Part shown: positions 1 through 9,443 of the stretch, piece after piece | How positions within the stretch are numbered: the first letter of the stretch is position 1 | Layout of the letters: each line of letters begins with the position of its first letter | From: Bordetella genomosp. 8 | GTDB taxonomy: Bacteria > Pseudomonadota > Gammaproteobacteria > Burkholderiales > Burkholderiaceae_B | Direction of reading: 5' to 3' | DNA length: 64,000 nt | Assembly (NCBI RefSeq): GCF_002119685.1 | Contig: NZ_CP021108.1 | Span: forward strand, 868,001-932,000 | Notes under the pieces: model-generated | The model's database searches: none | The model's input: only the letters and a program-made list of their open reading frames with translations | What the model was told of the DNA's origin: nothing | Position numbers and translations under genes: made by a program

Positions 1-30
1 GCAGGTTGCCGCCGCGTGACCGGGGCCTGA

Positions 31-87
31 CGCGCCGTCACGCAGGTTCAGGCGCCGTCATGCGCATTCACGCGCCGTCATACGCGG

Positions 88-90
<3 letters not shown>
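31..90. repeat. Degenerate 10/20-bp tandem repeat at the 3' end of the chemoreceptor gene
   Basis: Six consecutive decamers all end in TCA and alternate as a 20-bp unit: CGCGCCGTCA-CGCAGGTTCA, GGCGCCGTCA-TGCGCATTCA and CGCGCCGTCA-TACGCGGTCA. The last TCA (88-90) is the reverse complement of the TGA stop of the minus-strand chemoreceptor gene. Because the period is 10, the repeated TGA codons on the minus strand fall in all three frames just past the gene. The function is unknown; it may be a polymorphic slipped-strand tract or a readthrough block. Confidence 0.6.
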
Positions 91-1686
<1,596 letters not shown>

Positions 1687-1821
1687 GGAACGTCTCGCCG
1701 CGCCAGGTGGGCGCATGTTGCAGGATGATTGCGCGTCTTGTGCGCAAGCGCGGCGGGGCCGCGCCTGGTTAACGGCAAGCGGCCGGCAAACTTGAAGCGG
1801 GCGGCGAACTCGCCGCCCTGG

Positions 1822-2034
1822 TCACTTCCGCGGCTTGTCCTGCCCGCCTTGCGCCGCATCACCTGGCGACAGGTCTTCCACCTGCCGGCGCGGATCCTCT
1901 CCCTTGAAGCCGCCATAGCTGCTCTGGCCGGGATCGGCGCTGCGGCTGCGGATGGTTTCGTCGGGCTTCTTTTCGTGGGCGCCCTCGCGGGCGGCGGGCA
2001 GGTCGGCGGGACGGGTCGCGGACGGCTTGTTCAT
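1822..2034 (-). CDS. Small hydrophilic protein of unknown function
   Basis: A 70-residue, highly charged protein (MNKPSATRPADLP...) rich in Lys, Asp, Glu, Arg, Gly and Pro with no membrane segment; it is probably disordered. A strong AGGAGG lies at 2044-2049. The ATG at 2034 sits 9 bases from it and the ATG at 2040 only 3 bases, so I chose the inner start. No family is recognised with certainty; it resembles small stress-associated proteins common in Burkholderiales. It lies alone between the chemoreceptor and tctBA. Expression is supported mainly by the ribosome binding site. Confidence 0.6.
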   Translation of the reverse strand: MNKPSATRPADLPAAREGAHEKKPDETIRSRSADPGQSSYGGFKGEDPRRQVEDLSPGDAAQGGQDKPRK

Positions 2035-2040
2035 GAGCAT

Positions 2041-2367
2041 TTTCCTCCTGTGGGGTGCCAGGCGTTCGAGTGCCGGGCCTGGCGTCCACCGTGTCCAGCA
2101 AGACCCATACCCCCGGGGCGGATACGTTCAGCTCGGCGTCATATCACGTTCAGCTTTTGGTTTGCTTTCGTTCAGCTCCCTGTTGCTTTTCCACCCTAGG
2201 TGTATACGCGTATCGGCCGAAACCGACAGCCGACTGAAAGTCGGCCAGCCCAGAATCGCGTTCAGCATCCTGCAAGCCGCGCGATGCGCCCGCAAAAAAA
2301 CCCAAGGGTGGAGGTAAGAGCACATGAAATTCCCTACATGCATGGCAGGGCCGGGAGGGTGTCGGCC
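2041..2367. other. 327-bp intergenic region between the small protein and tctB
   Basis: No gene is supported here. It holds the phased CGTTCAGCT repeats described separately, a fourth CGTTCAGC copy at 2259-2266, a perfect 10-bp palindrome ATACGCGTAT at 2204-2213, and a small hairpin GCCGACT-gaa-AGTCGGC at 2229-2245. The Shine-Dalgarno GGGAGGGT of tctB closes it at 2353-2360. Both the divergent small gene and tctB must have their promoters here, but no clear -35/-10 pair stands out. Confidence 0.5.
2125..2177 (+). promoter_or_regulatory. Three CGTTCAGCT direct repeats at exact 22-bp spacing
   Basis: CGTTCAGCT occurs at 2125-2133, 2147-2155 and 2169-2177, start to start 22 bp each, which is two helical turns; a further CGTTCAGC lies at 2259. 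Same-face direct repeats are typical of activator binding, for example by OmpR-family response regulators such as TctD, which controls tricarboxylate transport genes elsewhere. They lie about 190 bp before tctB and 90-140 bp before the divergent small gene, so the target gene is uncertain. Confidence 0.5.
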
Positions 2368-2796
2368 ATGAACATGAACAATCGCAACTTCGTCAGGGGA
2401 TTGTTCCTGATCGCCTTCGCGCTGGTGTTCGGCGGGGTCGCGTCGACCTACCCCCTGGGCAACCTTGCGCGTTTCGGCCCCGGCCTGTTCCCCTTGCTGA
2501 TATGCGGCTGCCTGCTGCTGGTCGGCATCATCACGGTGATCCGGGCGTATTTCGTCGAGCCGGTCCCGCTGAACTACAGCATCCGCAACATCGCCATCGT
2601 CATGGCCAGCCTGATCGGTTTCGTGCTGGTATCGAACTACCTGAACATGCTGCTCGGCATCGTGTTCCTGGTGTTCTGCTCGACGCTGGCCGGCACCTCC
2701 TATTCCGTGGCGCGCAACGTCAAGATATCCGCCGGCCTGATCGTGGTGGCGCTCGCCTTCAAATTCCTGCTGGGCTTGAACCTGCCACTCCTATGA
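2368..2796 (+). CDS. tctB: TctB-family small membrane subunit of a tripartite tricarboxylate transporter
   Basis: Small four-helix membrane subunit of a TTT transporter, 142 residues starting MNMNNRNFVRG. The ATG at 2368 has GGGAGGGT 8 bases upstream; longer upstream reading would add non-conserved residues. Helices are seen at about residues 10-30, 36-60, 72-90 and 95-140, with TctB-like features (LARFGPGLFPLLICGCL). Its stop overlaps the tctA start by 4 bases (ATGA), so the two are translationally coupled. No tctC/Bug receptor gene adjoins; the receptor must be encoded elsewhere, possibly by one of the orphan Bug genes in this window. Confidence 0.87.
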   Translation: MNMNNRNFVRGLFLIAFALVFGGVASTYPLGNLARFGPGLFPLLICGCLLLVGIITVIRAYFVEPVPLNYSIRNIAIVMASLIGFVLVSNYLNMLLGIVFLVFCSTLAGTSYSVARNVKISAGLIVVALAFKFLLGLNLPLL

Positions 2797-4322
2797 TCGA
2801 AATCCTGCACAACCTCTCGTTCGGCTTCGAACAGGCGCTGACACTGGAAAACCTGATGTACTGCGCTCTGGGCTGCACGGTCGGCACGCTGATCGGCCTG
2901 CTGCCCGGCCTGGGACCGCTGTCCACCATCAGCCTGTTGCTGCCCATCACCTACTCCATCCCCGCCGGCGGCGCCCTCATCATGCTGGCGGGCATCTACT
3001 ACGGCGCACAATATGGCGATAGTGTCAGCGCCATTACCATGAAGATCCCGCATGCGAGCAGTATCGTGGCATGCATAGACGGATACCAGATGAACCTGAA
3101 GGGCAAGACGGGCCTGGCGCTGTTCACGGCCGGCCTGTCCAGCTTCATCGGGGGCACGGTGGCCATCGTGGTGCTGTCGACGATGGCGCCGGCGCTGGGC
3201 GAAGTCGGCATGCTGTTCGGGCCGGCCGATTACTGCGCGCTGATGCTGCTGGGGTTCTTCTGCGTCAGCTTCGTCAGCAGCGGCAGCCTGTTGAACGGCC
3301 TGGCCATGGCCATGATAGGCATCCTGCTGGGCGTGATCGGGACCGACGTCAACAGCGGGATGGCGCGCTACACCATGGACTTGATCTTCCTGCAGGATGG
3401 CGTGGGGCTCATCAGCATCGCGCTGGGCTGCTTCGGTATCGCCGAGATCGTCAAGAACCTGGATGCGCGCAATACGCTGACGCCCTTCAATGGCAAGATC
3501 AAGCTGTTGCCGAACTGGACCGAGTTCAAGCGCATCATCCCCAGCGCCTTGCGCGGCAGCGTCATCGGTTCGGTGCTGGGCATCCTGCCCGGCGGCGGTC
3601 CGACGATCGCGCAGTTCGCCGCCTACGCCGCCGACAAGCGCTTCAGCAAGTACCGCGACGAAATCGGGCAGGGCGCCATCGAAGGCGTGGCGGGCCAGGC
3701 GGCGGCCGACGAAGCCGCGGCGCGGACCAGCTTCATTCCCCTGATGGCGATCGGCATTCCGGAAAACGCCGTGATGGCGCTGATGCTGGCGGCCTTCATC
3801 GTCAAGGGCGTGCAGCCGGGACCCAACATGATCGCCAACCACCCCGATCTGTTCTGGGGGCTGGTGGCCAGCATGTGGATCGGCAACTGCTTTCTGCTGA
3901 TCCTGAACGTGCCGCTGGTGCGCTATTGGCTGTCGGTGTTCAAGATCCCGTACACCGTGCTGTTCCCCGCCATCCTGTTCTTCTGCTGCGTCGGAACGTT
4001 CAGCATCAATAACAGCCTGGACGATATTTACATTACCGCGGTGTTCGGCTTCATCGGCTACCTGTTCATGCGCCTGGGCATGGAGGCGGCGCCGCTGATG
4101 CTGGGCTTCATCCTGGGACCGATGCTGGAGGAAAACTTCCGTCGCGCGATGCTGCTCAGCCGTGGGGACTTCGGCATCTTCGTTTCGCGGCCTATCAGCG
4201 GCACGCTGTTTGCGGTCATCGGCGTCATCGTGGCGTGGCAGGCGTGGTCGTTCTTCCGCAAGAACCGGCAACGCAAGGCCGCCGCCCTGGCCGCCGCGCA
4301 GCCTGTCGCGCAGGTGGATTGA
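2793..4322 (+). CDS. tctA: TctA-family large membrane subunit of a tripartite tricarboxylate transporter
   Basis: The 509-residue transmembrane subunit, with the usual TctA length of about 500. Family motifs are clear: GTLIGLLPGLGP near residues 25-36, the matching GILPGGGPTIAQF in the second half (internal repeat), and a long run of hydrophobic helices. It imports carboxylates across the inner membrane using the ion gradient, with substrate delivered by a periplasmic Bug receptor. The start is fixed by the ATGA overlap with tctB. A strong intrinsic terminator follows 58 bases after the stop. Confidence 0.92.
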   Translation: MIEILHNLSFGFEQALTLENLMYCALGCTVGTLIGLLPGLGPLSTISLLLPITYSIPAGGALIMLAGIYYGAQYGDSVSAITMKIPHASSIVACIDGYQMNLKGKTGLALFTAGLSSFIGGTVAIVVLSTMAPALGEVGMLFGPADYCALMLLGFFCVSFVSSGSLLNGLAMAMIGILLGVIGTDVNSGMARYTMDLIFLQDGVGLISIALGCFGIAEIVKNLDARNTLTPFNGKIKLLPNWTEFKRIIPSALRGSVIGSVLGILPGGGPTIAQFAAYAADKRFSKYRDEIGQGAIEGVAGQAAADEAAARTSFIPLMAIGIPENAVMALMLAAFIVKGVQPGPNMIANHPDLFWGLVASMWIGNCFLLILNVPLVRYWLSVFKIPYTVLFPAILFFCCVGTFSINNSLDDIYITAVFGFIGYLFMRLGMEAAPLMLGFILGPMLEENFRRAMLLSRGDFGIFVSRPISGTLFAVIGVIVAWQAWSFFRKNRQRKAAALAAAQPVAQVD

Positions 4323-4380
4323 ACGCCAAGCACACGACCGAGTATGTGCCGCCGCCCGGCCTCACTGGCCGGCATCCTGA

Positions 4381-4410
4381 ATGCCCTCCCTTCCGGGAGG
4401 GCATTTTTTT
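4381..4410 (+). terminator. Rho-independent terminator after tctBA
   Basis: Perfect 10-bp stem ATGCCCTCCC / GGGAGGGCAT with a TTCC loop, followed by a T run. The T run is on the plus-strand side, so it ends the tctBA transcript. It overlaps the stop codon of the convergent TDT-family gene by a few bases. Confidence 0.92.
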
Positions 4411-5450
4411 CAACCGTCGCCGCGTGCGGACGTGACGGCCGCGGGTTCCGCCGCTTGTACCGGCGTTTGTACCGGCGCGGGTGCGGCGGGGGGCAGCAGC
4501 CTGCCCTGCACCCATAGTCTCAACGTGCCGGCGGCGATGGCCAGCACCACCATATTGGCCAGCACAAACAGCACAGGCGCCAGCGTCGCGAAAGCGCCTG
4601 CGCGATCGATGATGGACAGGCGAACGGTGGCGCCAGCCAGCGCGGTGGCGCCGAAGGTAAAGGCCCAGTACGCGGGCGAGAATGGTTGCTCGCCTATCCA
4701 GCGTGCCATGCGCGCCAGCAGCAGCGCCTGCAACAGGGCGTAGCCGATCAACATATGGGCGAACAGGTCGGGCTGGCCGCCGCCCACCGACAGGTAGCAC
4801 ACCGCGCCGACGGCCGGCGGGGCGAGCTGGATGCCCAGCGTCGGCCGCAGCGCGGGCGTCAGCGGCGCCGCCGTGTAGAGCCTGTGCAGCAGCACCGACT
4901 CGATCGCCAGCCAGGCGAAAAACGCCGCGCCGAAGGCCATCTGCCCCCACTCGCGCCAGCCCAGCGCTGCGGACACGGTGCCCGTCACGAATCCGCCCGC
5001 CACCAGGGGCAGATACAGTACCGGCGTGGTGGCGGCGTGATCGCGCCCGCCGCGCCAGAGCAGGCCCGTGCGCCATACGCCGAAGGCGAACGTCGCCGCC
5101 ACGCCGAGCATGAACAGGAGGATCGCTGCGGACCGCGAATACGGCAACGCACCCTGGGCCACCAGCATGGTCGCCACCCCCGCCAGCCCGATGAAGCAGC
5201 ACTGGACCGCATGTTCCGCTTCGGCACGCGCGACCGCCGGCGCGACGATCCACTTCAGTCCGTACAGCACCGCAATGGCCAGCCAGGCCAGGAAGGCGAG
5301 GGCGTAGAGCGCTTCGCCCACCGCCGCCGGTAGCGACCAGGCCGCATGCGCAGCGCGCCAGTTCCCGGCCAGTCCCGCCAGGCCGAGCACGATCGCGAAG
5401 AAAGATGGGGGAATCAGCGGAATGCCGCGCGATGTCGATGCTTTGCTCAT
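4410..5450 (-). CDS. TDT/SLAC1-family (TehA-like) membrane protein
   Basis: A 346-residue polytopic inner-membrane protein with about ten hydrophobic helices and the N-terminal IPPSFFAIVLGLAGLAGNWR typical of the tellurite-resistance/dicarboxylate transporter family (TehA, Mae1, SLAC1). Family members form anion channels or dicarboxylate/sulfite exporters; the conserved gating Phe cannot be assigned with confidence here. There is no TehB methyltransferase beside it. It is separated from the downstream cysteine hydrolase gene only by a 9-bp tandem repeat tract, so co-transcription with that gene is possible. Substrate unknown. Confidence 0.82.
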   Translation of the reverse strand: MSKASTSRGIPLIPPSFFAIVLGLAGLAGNWRAAHAAWSLPAAVGEALYALAFLAWLAIAVLYGLKWIVAPAVARAEAEHAVQCCFIGLAGVATMLVAQGALPYSRSAAILLFMLGVAATFAFGVWRTGLLWRGGRDHAATTPVLYLPLVAGGFVTGTVSAALGWREWGQMAFGAAFFAWLAIESVLLHRLYTAAPLTPALRPTLGIQLAPPAVGAVCYLSVGGGQPDLFAHMLIGYALLQALLLARMARWIGEQPFSPAYWAFTFGATALAGATVRLSIIDRAGAFATLAPVLFVLANMVVLAIAAGTLRLWVQGRLLPPAAPAPVQTPVQAAEPAAVTSARGDG

Positions 5451-5522
5451 TGGCTGTCCTTCGTCGTGCCGCCGCGGGGGCGCCCGTTCGTGAGTGTAGG
5501 TGCAACGGGTGCCTGGACGCTG

Positions 5523-5612
5523 CGCTTCCTTCGCTTCCTTCGCTTCCTTCGCTTACCTCGCTTACCTCGCTTACCTCGCTTACCTCGCTTACCTCGCTTA
5601 CCTCGCTTACCT
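5523..5612. repeat. Tandem 9-bp repeat (10 units) anchored on a stop codon
   Basis: Three units of CGCTTCCTT (5523-5549) are followed by seven units of CGCTTACCT (5550-5612). On the minus strand the unit reads AGGTAAGCG. The TAA of the first unit (5607-5609) is the stop codon of the cysteine hydrolase gene, and the next six units place further TAA codons in the same frame. Copy-number change would therefore not change the protein. It could affect message stability or spacing to the downstream TDT gene. Confidence 0.93.
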
Positions 5613-6224
5613 GGCGTAGGCCTGCGCGACCTGGCCGACCAGCGTGGCCCATGGCATATCGAGCGCGGCGTATACCGCGCCGGCCTCGGGCCGCCCGTTG
5701 TCCTTGAGGATTTCCACCATCAAGGTCGCGTAGTCCGACACGATGACGCCCGCCTGCTGCATGCGCAGCAGGCCGACCTGGTGCTTGGTTACGCTGAAGG
5801 TGCCCGACGCGTCCACGGCGACGTAGGCATCCAGGCCTCGCGCAACGGCCGTCATGGCCGGGAATGCCGCGCAGACCTCCAGCGATATGCCGGCGAAGAT
5901 CAGTTTCCTGCGGCCGGTCGCCTCGATGGCGCGCGCCACGCGTTCGTCGTCGTAGGCATTGACCGTGGAGCGGTTGATGATCTCCACGCCGGGCAAGGCC
6001 GCTACCAGCTCCGGAAAGGTCGGGCCCCACATGCTGTCGCGCGCGGTGGTGGTCACGACGATGGGCAGGCCCAGCGCCTTGGCGGCCTTGGCCAGCGCGA
6101 CGACGTTGTGCTTCAGCTCGCCGGTGGAGTAGTCGCGCACGCCGGTCATCAGGCCGACCTGGTGGTCGACCAGGATCAGGGCGGCGTTGTCGGCGGTCAG
6201 CGGTTCGTAGGCGCGGTGGGTCAT
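5607..6224 (-). CDS. YcaC-like isochorismatase-family cysteine hydrolase
   Basis: A 205-residue isochorismatase-fold hydrolase close in length and layout to E. coli YcaC. Asp20 in ILVDHQVGL and Cys118 in GISLEVCAAFPA are the expected acid and nucleophile; VTTTARDSMWGP and AVDASGTFS are family blocks. I chose MTHRAYEP (6224) because AGGAGATGCC precedes it directly. Such enzymes hydrolyse amides or related C-N bonds, but YcaC's own substrate is unresolved. The promoter contains the 24-bp operator shared with the pirin gene, so it is probably a target of the divergent LysR. Confidence 0.85.
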   Translation of the reverse strand: MTHRAYEPLTADNAALILVDHQVGLMTGVRDYSTGELKHNVVALAKAAKALGLPIVVTTTARDSMWGPTFPELVAALPGVEIINRSTVNAYDDERVARAIEATGRRKLIFAGISLEVCAAFPAMTAVARGLDAYVAVDASGTFSVTKHQVGLLRMQQAGVIVSDYATLMVEILKDNGRPEAGAVYAALDMPWATLVGQVAQAYAR

Positions 6225-6320
6225 GGCATCTCCTGAAGGGTTCGTTGACGCGGCGGAATGTCGCCACAGGGACATGCTATGCACTGGACCATCCGCCGAA
6301 AAGACGCCAGAATTCGAACC

Positions 6321-6344
6321 CAGCGTCCAATTTTCTGGACGATC
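6321..6344 (-). promoter_or_regulatory. 24-bp LysR-type operator, copy 1 (cysteine hydrolase promoter)
   Basis: Read on the minus strand it is GATCGTCCAG-AAAA-TTGGACGCTG, containing the inverted repeat CGTCCA-N6-TGGACG. The same 10+10 bases with a different 4-base centre recur at 7278-7301 before the pirin gene, in the same orientation relative to the target gene. It sits about 100 bases before the hydrolase start and 23 bases before the LysR start. Confidence 0.75.
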
Positions 6345-6366
6345 GTTCCGGACCTCGAGGTGCCGC

Positions 6367-7278
6367 GTGCTGGATTTGAACGACTTCTATTTTTTCGTGC
6401 AGGTCGTGGATCGCGGGGGCTTCACCGCCGCCGGCCGCACGTTGCGGATGCCCAAATCCACGCTCAGCCATCGCATCCAGCAGTTGGAAGGCGAGCTGGG
6501 CGTCAGGCTGTTGAACCGTACGTCGCGCCGCTTCGGCGTGACCGACGCGGGGGAAGATTTCTACCGCCACGCCGTGGCGATGCTGCGCGAGGCCGAACTG
6601 GCCGAGTACACCATCCGCAACCGCCTCGCGGAACCCACCGGCACCGTGCGCTGCACGGCGGGCGTGGCGACCATGCAGTTCGCCCTGTCCGACCTGATCG
6701 CCGACTTCCTGGCGCAGCATCCCAAGGTGGATATCGTCGCGCACGCGGCGGATCGCCCCGTCGACATCGTCGGCGAAAACTACGATGTCGCCGTGCGCGC
6801 GCATTCCGATCCGCTGCCGGATTCCAACCTGGTGCAAAGGACGCTGGCGCCCGCGCCCTGGTTCCTGTTCGCCGGGTCCGGCTATATCGCCGAGCATGGC
6901 GCGCCGCGCACGCCGCGCGACCTGCAAGGCCATCCGTCGCTGTTCATGATGCGTACCGGCGTGGCGCCCGCGTGGCGCCTGCGGCACGCCAGCAAGGCGG
7001 GCGAGGAGATCGTCATGCCCCTGACGCCACGCCTGCTCAGCGACGACATGGTCGGCCTGCAGCAGGCGGCCATCAAGGGCCTGGGCGTGGTGGCCTTGCC
7101 CAGCTACATCTGCCGCGCCGCCGTGCGCGCGGGCACGCTGCAACGCGTACTGCCGGAATGGATCGCCGGCGACTCCACGCTCACCGCGCTGATTCCCTAC
7201 AGGAAAGGCCTGCTGCCTTCGGTGCGGGCCTTCCTGGACCATCTGGTGGCGGAGTTCCCCAAGACCGTGCTGCTGTAG
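6367..7278 (+). CDS. LysR-family transcriptional regulator
   Basis: A 303-residue LysR regulator with a GTG start (LDLNDFYFFVQVVDRGGFTA). A longer reading from upstream ATGs would run through the operator and lacks homology. The winged HTH lies at about residues 3-62 (AAGRTLRMPKSTLSHRIQQLE) and the effector-binding domain at 90-300. It is divergent from the cysteine hydrolase and upstream of the pirin-esterase genes; identical operators in both target promoters argue it controls both sides. It belongs to the DsdC/AaeR-like subgroup that has short FVQV starts. Effector unknown. Confidence 0.92.
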   Translation: MLDLNDFYFFVQVVDRGGFTAAGRTLRMPKSTLSHRIQQLEGELGVRLLNRTSRRFGVTDAGEDFYRHAVAMLREAELAEYTIRNRLAEPTGTVRCTAGVATMQFALSDLIADFLAQHPKVDIVAHAADRPVDIVGENYDVAVRAHSDPLPDSNLVQRTLAPAPWFLFAGSGYIAEHGAPRTPRDLQGHPSLFMMRTGVAPAWRLRHASKAGEEIVMPLTPRLLSDDMVGLQQAAIKGLGVVALPSYICRAAVRAGTLQRVLPEWIAGDSTLTALIPYRKGLLPSVRAFLDHLVAEFPKTVLL

Positions 7279-7301
7279 ATCGTCCAGCGGGTTGGACGCT
7301 G
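7278..7301 (+). promoter_or_regulatory. 24-bp LysR-type operator, copy 2 (pirin promoter)
   Basis: GATCGTCCAG-CGGG-TTGGACGCTG begins at the last base of the lysR stop codon and lies about 82 bases before the pirin start. It is identical to copy 1 in both 10-base arms and differs only in the central four bases, which is strong evidence for sequence-specific recognition. Confidence 0.78.
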
Positions 7302-7382
7302 CGTTCCGCTCCGGACGGCTTCTCGCCCGTCGCCCGCGTTCGCACAATCGTTGCCAGGACAACAGTCTTGGAGCGATACCGC

Positions 7383-8363
7383 ATGCGTGACACATCCACT
7401 ACATCGACCACCGGCATGGCGAGCGAACGGCTGGGCGCCGTCGTCCGCGGCATGCCGCACCGGATAGGCACGGGTTTCAGCGCCTATCATTTCTCCGAGG
7501 AAATGTTCGGCGGCCGTATGGATCCGCTGTTGATGGTCGATCACTTCGTGATGACCGCACCCACTTTCGAGCCGCATCTGCATGCCGGGCTGTCGGCGGT
7601 CACGGCCTTGTTCGAGGATAGCCGCGGCAGCTTCCTGAACCGCGACACGCTGGGCCGGAACATTGCCCTGGGCGGCGGCGACCTGTACTGGCTGGCGGCG
7701 GCCAGCGGCGCGGTGCATGAAGAGCGTCCGGCGGACGGTGCCCGCGTGCATGCCCTGCAGATTTTCGTCAACCTGCCCGCCCGCCTGAAGGCCGCGCCGC
7801 CCCGCGCGCTGCACGTGCAGGCGCGGTCCGTGCCGGTACTGCAAGGCCCGGGCCATCGCGTCCGCGTCGTGCTGGGCCGCAGCGGCGACGCGGCGGGCGC
7901 GGATGGCACGCCTGAGGAAATGACCTTGCTCGACGGCTTCCTGTCGCCGGGAGGCGGCTACACGCATACCCTGCTGGAGGGGCGGCAGGCCTGGGTCTAT
8001 GCGGTGTCCGGCGCGGTCGCGGTGCACTGCCATGGCGAGACGCGCATGCTGGATGCGGGCAGCGCGACCACGGTCGCCGCCGGCGCGCTGGCCGACGTCA
8101 CGGTCGCGTCCAGGGAGGCGGCGCATTTCGTCCTCCTGGCCGGCGTCCCCATACGCGAGCGCTTCTACAAGTACGGACCGCTGGTGATGAGCTCCGCCGC
8201 GGAGGTGCGTCGCACGCTGGAGCGCTATGCGGAAGGCGGCTACGGCCAGATACCGGCGGACGTCCCGGCCGAAATGTCGGCCGGCGTACCGGCCGAGACT
8301 CGGGCGAAAACAACGGCCACATCGACGGCGACATCGGCGGCTACCGCGGAATCGGAGGGCTAG
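7383..8363 (+). CDS. Pirin-family cupin protein
   Basis: A 326-residue bicupin of the pirin family. It shows DPLLMVDHFVM, FEPHLHAGLSAVTALFED with metal-ligand-type His, and ALQIFVNLP, then a C-terminal cupin with ERFYKYGPLVM. Some bacterial pirins have quercetinase-type dioxygenase activity and others bind regulatory partners; none is demonstrable here. The last 50 residues are an Ala/Thr/Glu-rich low-complexity tail not usual for the family. The ATG at 7383 follows GGAG. It stops 2 bases before the esterase start, so the two form an operon under the 24-bp operator. Confidence 0.85.
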   Translation: MRDTSTTSTTGMASERLGAVVRGMPHRIGTGFSAYHFSEEMFGGRMDPLLMVDHFVMTAPTFEPHLHAGLSAVTALFEDSRGSFLNRDTLGRNIALGGGDLYWLAAASGAVHEERPADGARVHALQIFVNLPARLKAAPPRALHVQARSVPVLQGPGHRVRVVLGRSGDAAGADGTPEEMTLLDGFLSPGGGYTHTLLEGRQAWVYAVSGAVAVHCHGETRMLDAGSATTVAAGALADVTVASREAAHFVLLAGVPIRERFYKYGPLVMSSAAEVRRTLERYAEGGYGQIPADVPAEMSAGVPAETRAKTTATSTATSAATAESEG

Positions 8364-8365
8364 GG

Positions 8366-9367
8366 ATGGCACACGCACACACCGGGCAGCCGAAGAACCG
8401 TACGGTCATCGTGCCCATCACGCCGGAAGAAATCAGCCGCGAAGCCGCGCTGCGGGAGCGGTTCGCGCGCTTCTGGGCCGAGACCAAGGGCGCGCCCAGG
8501 GACGTCTATGACGTCTTCATCGCCGCCACGCCCATGGCGTCCGGTGCCGCCTGCGAAGCCGTGGAAGAAGAGACTGTCCACGGCTGGTGGATACGCCCGC
8601 TGGACGGCGCGGCGCCGCCAGTAGGGCAGGGCTCGGCGATCCTGTACATCCACGGCGGCGGTTATGTGCAGGGCTCCGCCAAGGCCTATCGCGGCTTCGT
8701 CAGCCAACTCGTCGCCTTGACCGGCATCCCCGCGCTGGCCATCGATTATCCGCTGGCGCCGGAGGCCACCTTGCCCGCCGCCACATCCGCCGCGCTCGCC
8801 GCCTGGGATTGGCTGGTGGCGCGCGGCTGCGAACGGATCGCGATCGTCGGCGATTCGGCGGGTGGCGGGCTGACCTTGTCGACGCTGATCCAGTTGGCGG
8901 CCGGCACGGGCCAGGCCCATCGCGACGTCGCGGGTCATGACCACAAGGCCAGGCGCGAACCGCGTCCGGTTGCCGGCGTCGTGTTCTCGCCCTGGACCGA
9001 TCTGGCTTTCACTGGCGCGTCGATGCGGGATCCCGCCGTGCAGGACCCCCTGATCGGCTTCGATTACCTGCGCGATTGCGCGCGCAAGTACCTGGGCGAT
9101 GCGCAGCCGCGCGACCCGCTGGCTTCGCCGCTGCATGGCGACCTGCGCGGTCTTCCGCCCCTGCTGATCCAGGTCGGTACCGACGAGCGCCTGCTGGACG
9201 ACTCCCGCCAGTTCGCCGAACGCGCCGCCGCAGCGGGCGCGCGGGTCGAACTCGAAATCTGGCAGGGCATGCATCACGTGTTCCAGCTGGACCTCGCGCA
9301 CTTGGAAAGCAGCCGCACCGCGCTCGCGCATGCGGCGAATTTCCTGCGGGCGGGGTGCACTGGCTGA
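8366..9367 (+). CDS. Alpha/beta hydrolase, hormone-sensitive-lipase family
   Basis: A 333-residue cytoplasmic carboxylesterase-like enzyme. HGGGYVQGS at residues 96-104 gives the oxyanion hole and GDSAGGG at 162-168 the nucleophile elbow (Ser164). GTDERLLDDS and the His of GMHHVFQ supply the remaining triad. Both main motifs are canonical for the HSL family. It starts 2 bases after the pirin stop and has no signal peptide. Substrate is unknown; co-expression with a pirin and with the cysteine hydrolase suggests a small catabolic or detoxification set. Confidence 0.88.
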   Translation: MAHAHTGQPKNRTVIVPITPEEISREAALRERFARFWAETKGAPRDVYDVFIAATPMASGAACEAVEEETVHGWWIRPLDGAAPPVGQGSAILYIHGGGYVQGSAKAYRGFVSQLVALTGIPALAIDYPLAPEATLPAATSAALAAWDWLVARGCERIAIVGDSAGGGLTLSTLIQLAAGTGQAHRDVAGHDHKARREPRPVAGVVFSPWTDLAFTGASMRDPAVQDPLIGFDYLRDCARKYLGDAQPRDPLASPLHGDLRGLPPLLIQVGTDERLLDDSRQFAERAAAAGARVELEIWQGMHHVFQLDLAHLESSRTALAHAANFLRAGCTG

Positions 9368-9443
9368 CCGCGCGGCAGGCCCGATGCGCGCGCGTCCCGT
9401 CGACGTCGCGCGCCGGCTGGACGCTCGCGCCGCCAATACGCCG

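Noticed and set aside
2700..4271. 523-codon open frame antisense to tctA
   Set aside because: Composition is His/Gln/Arg/Asp-rich typical of antisense of a membrane protein; tctA motifs are unambiguous.
5523..5612. CRISPR-like array
   Set aside because: Units are 9 bp and directly adjacent with no spacers.
5607..6224. Biuret hydrolase partner for the Atz operon
   Set aside because: The sequence is YcaC-like and is under the local LysR operator 33 kb away; no specific evidence for biuret.
4225..6267. 680-codon open frame running through the 9-bp repeat
   Set aside because: It reads the hydrolase and TDT genes out of frame; the VSE repeats are only the translated 9-mer.
5607..6284. Longer 225-residue start for the cysteine hydrolase
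   Set aside because: The extra residues lack homology and there is an AGGAG directly before the 6224 ATG.
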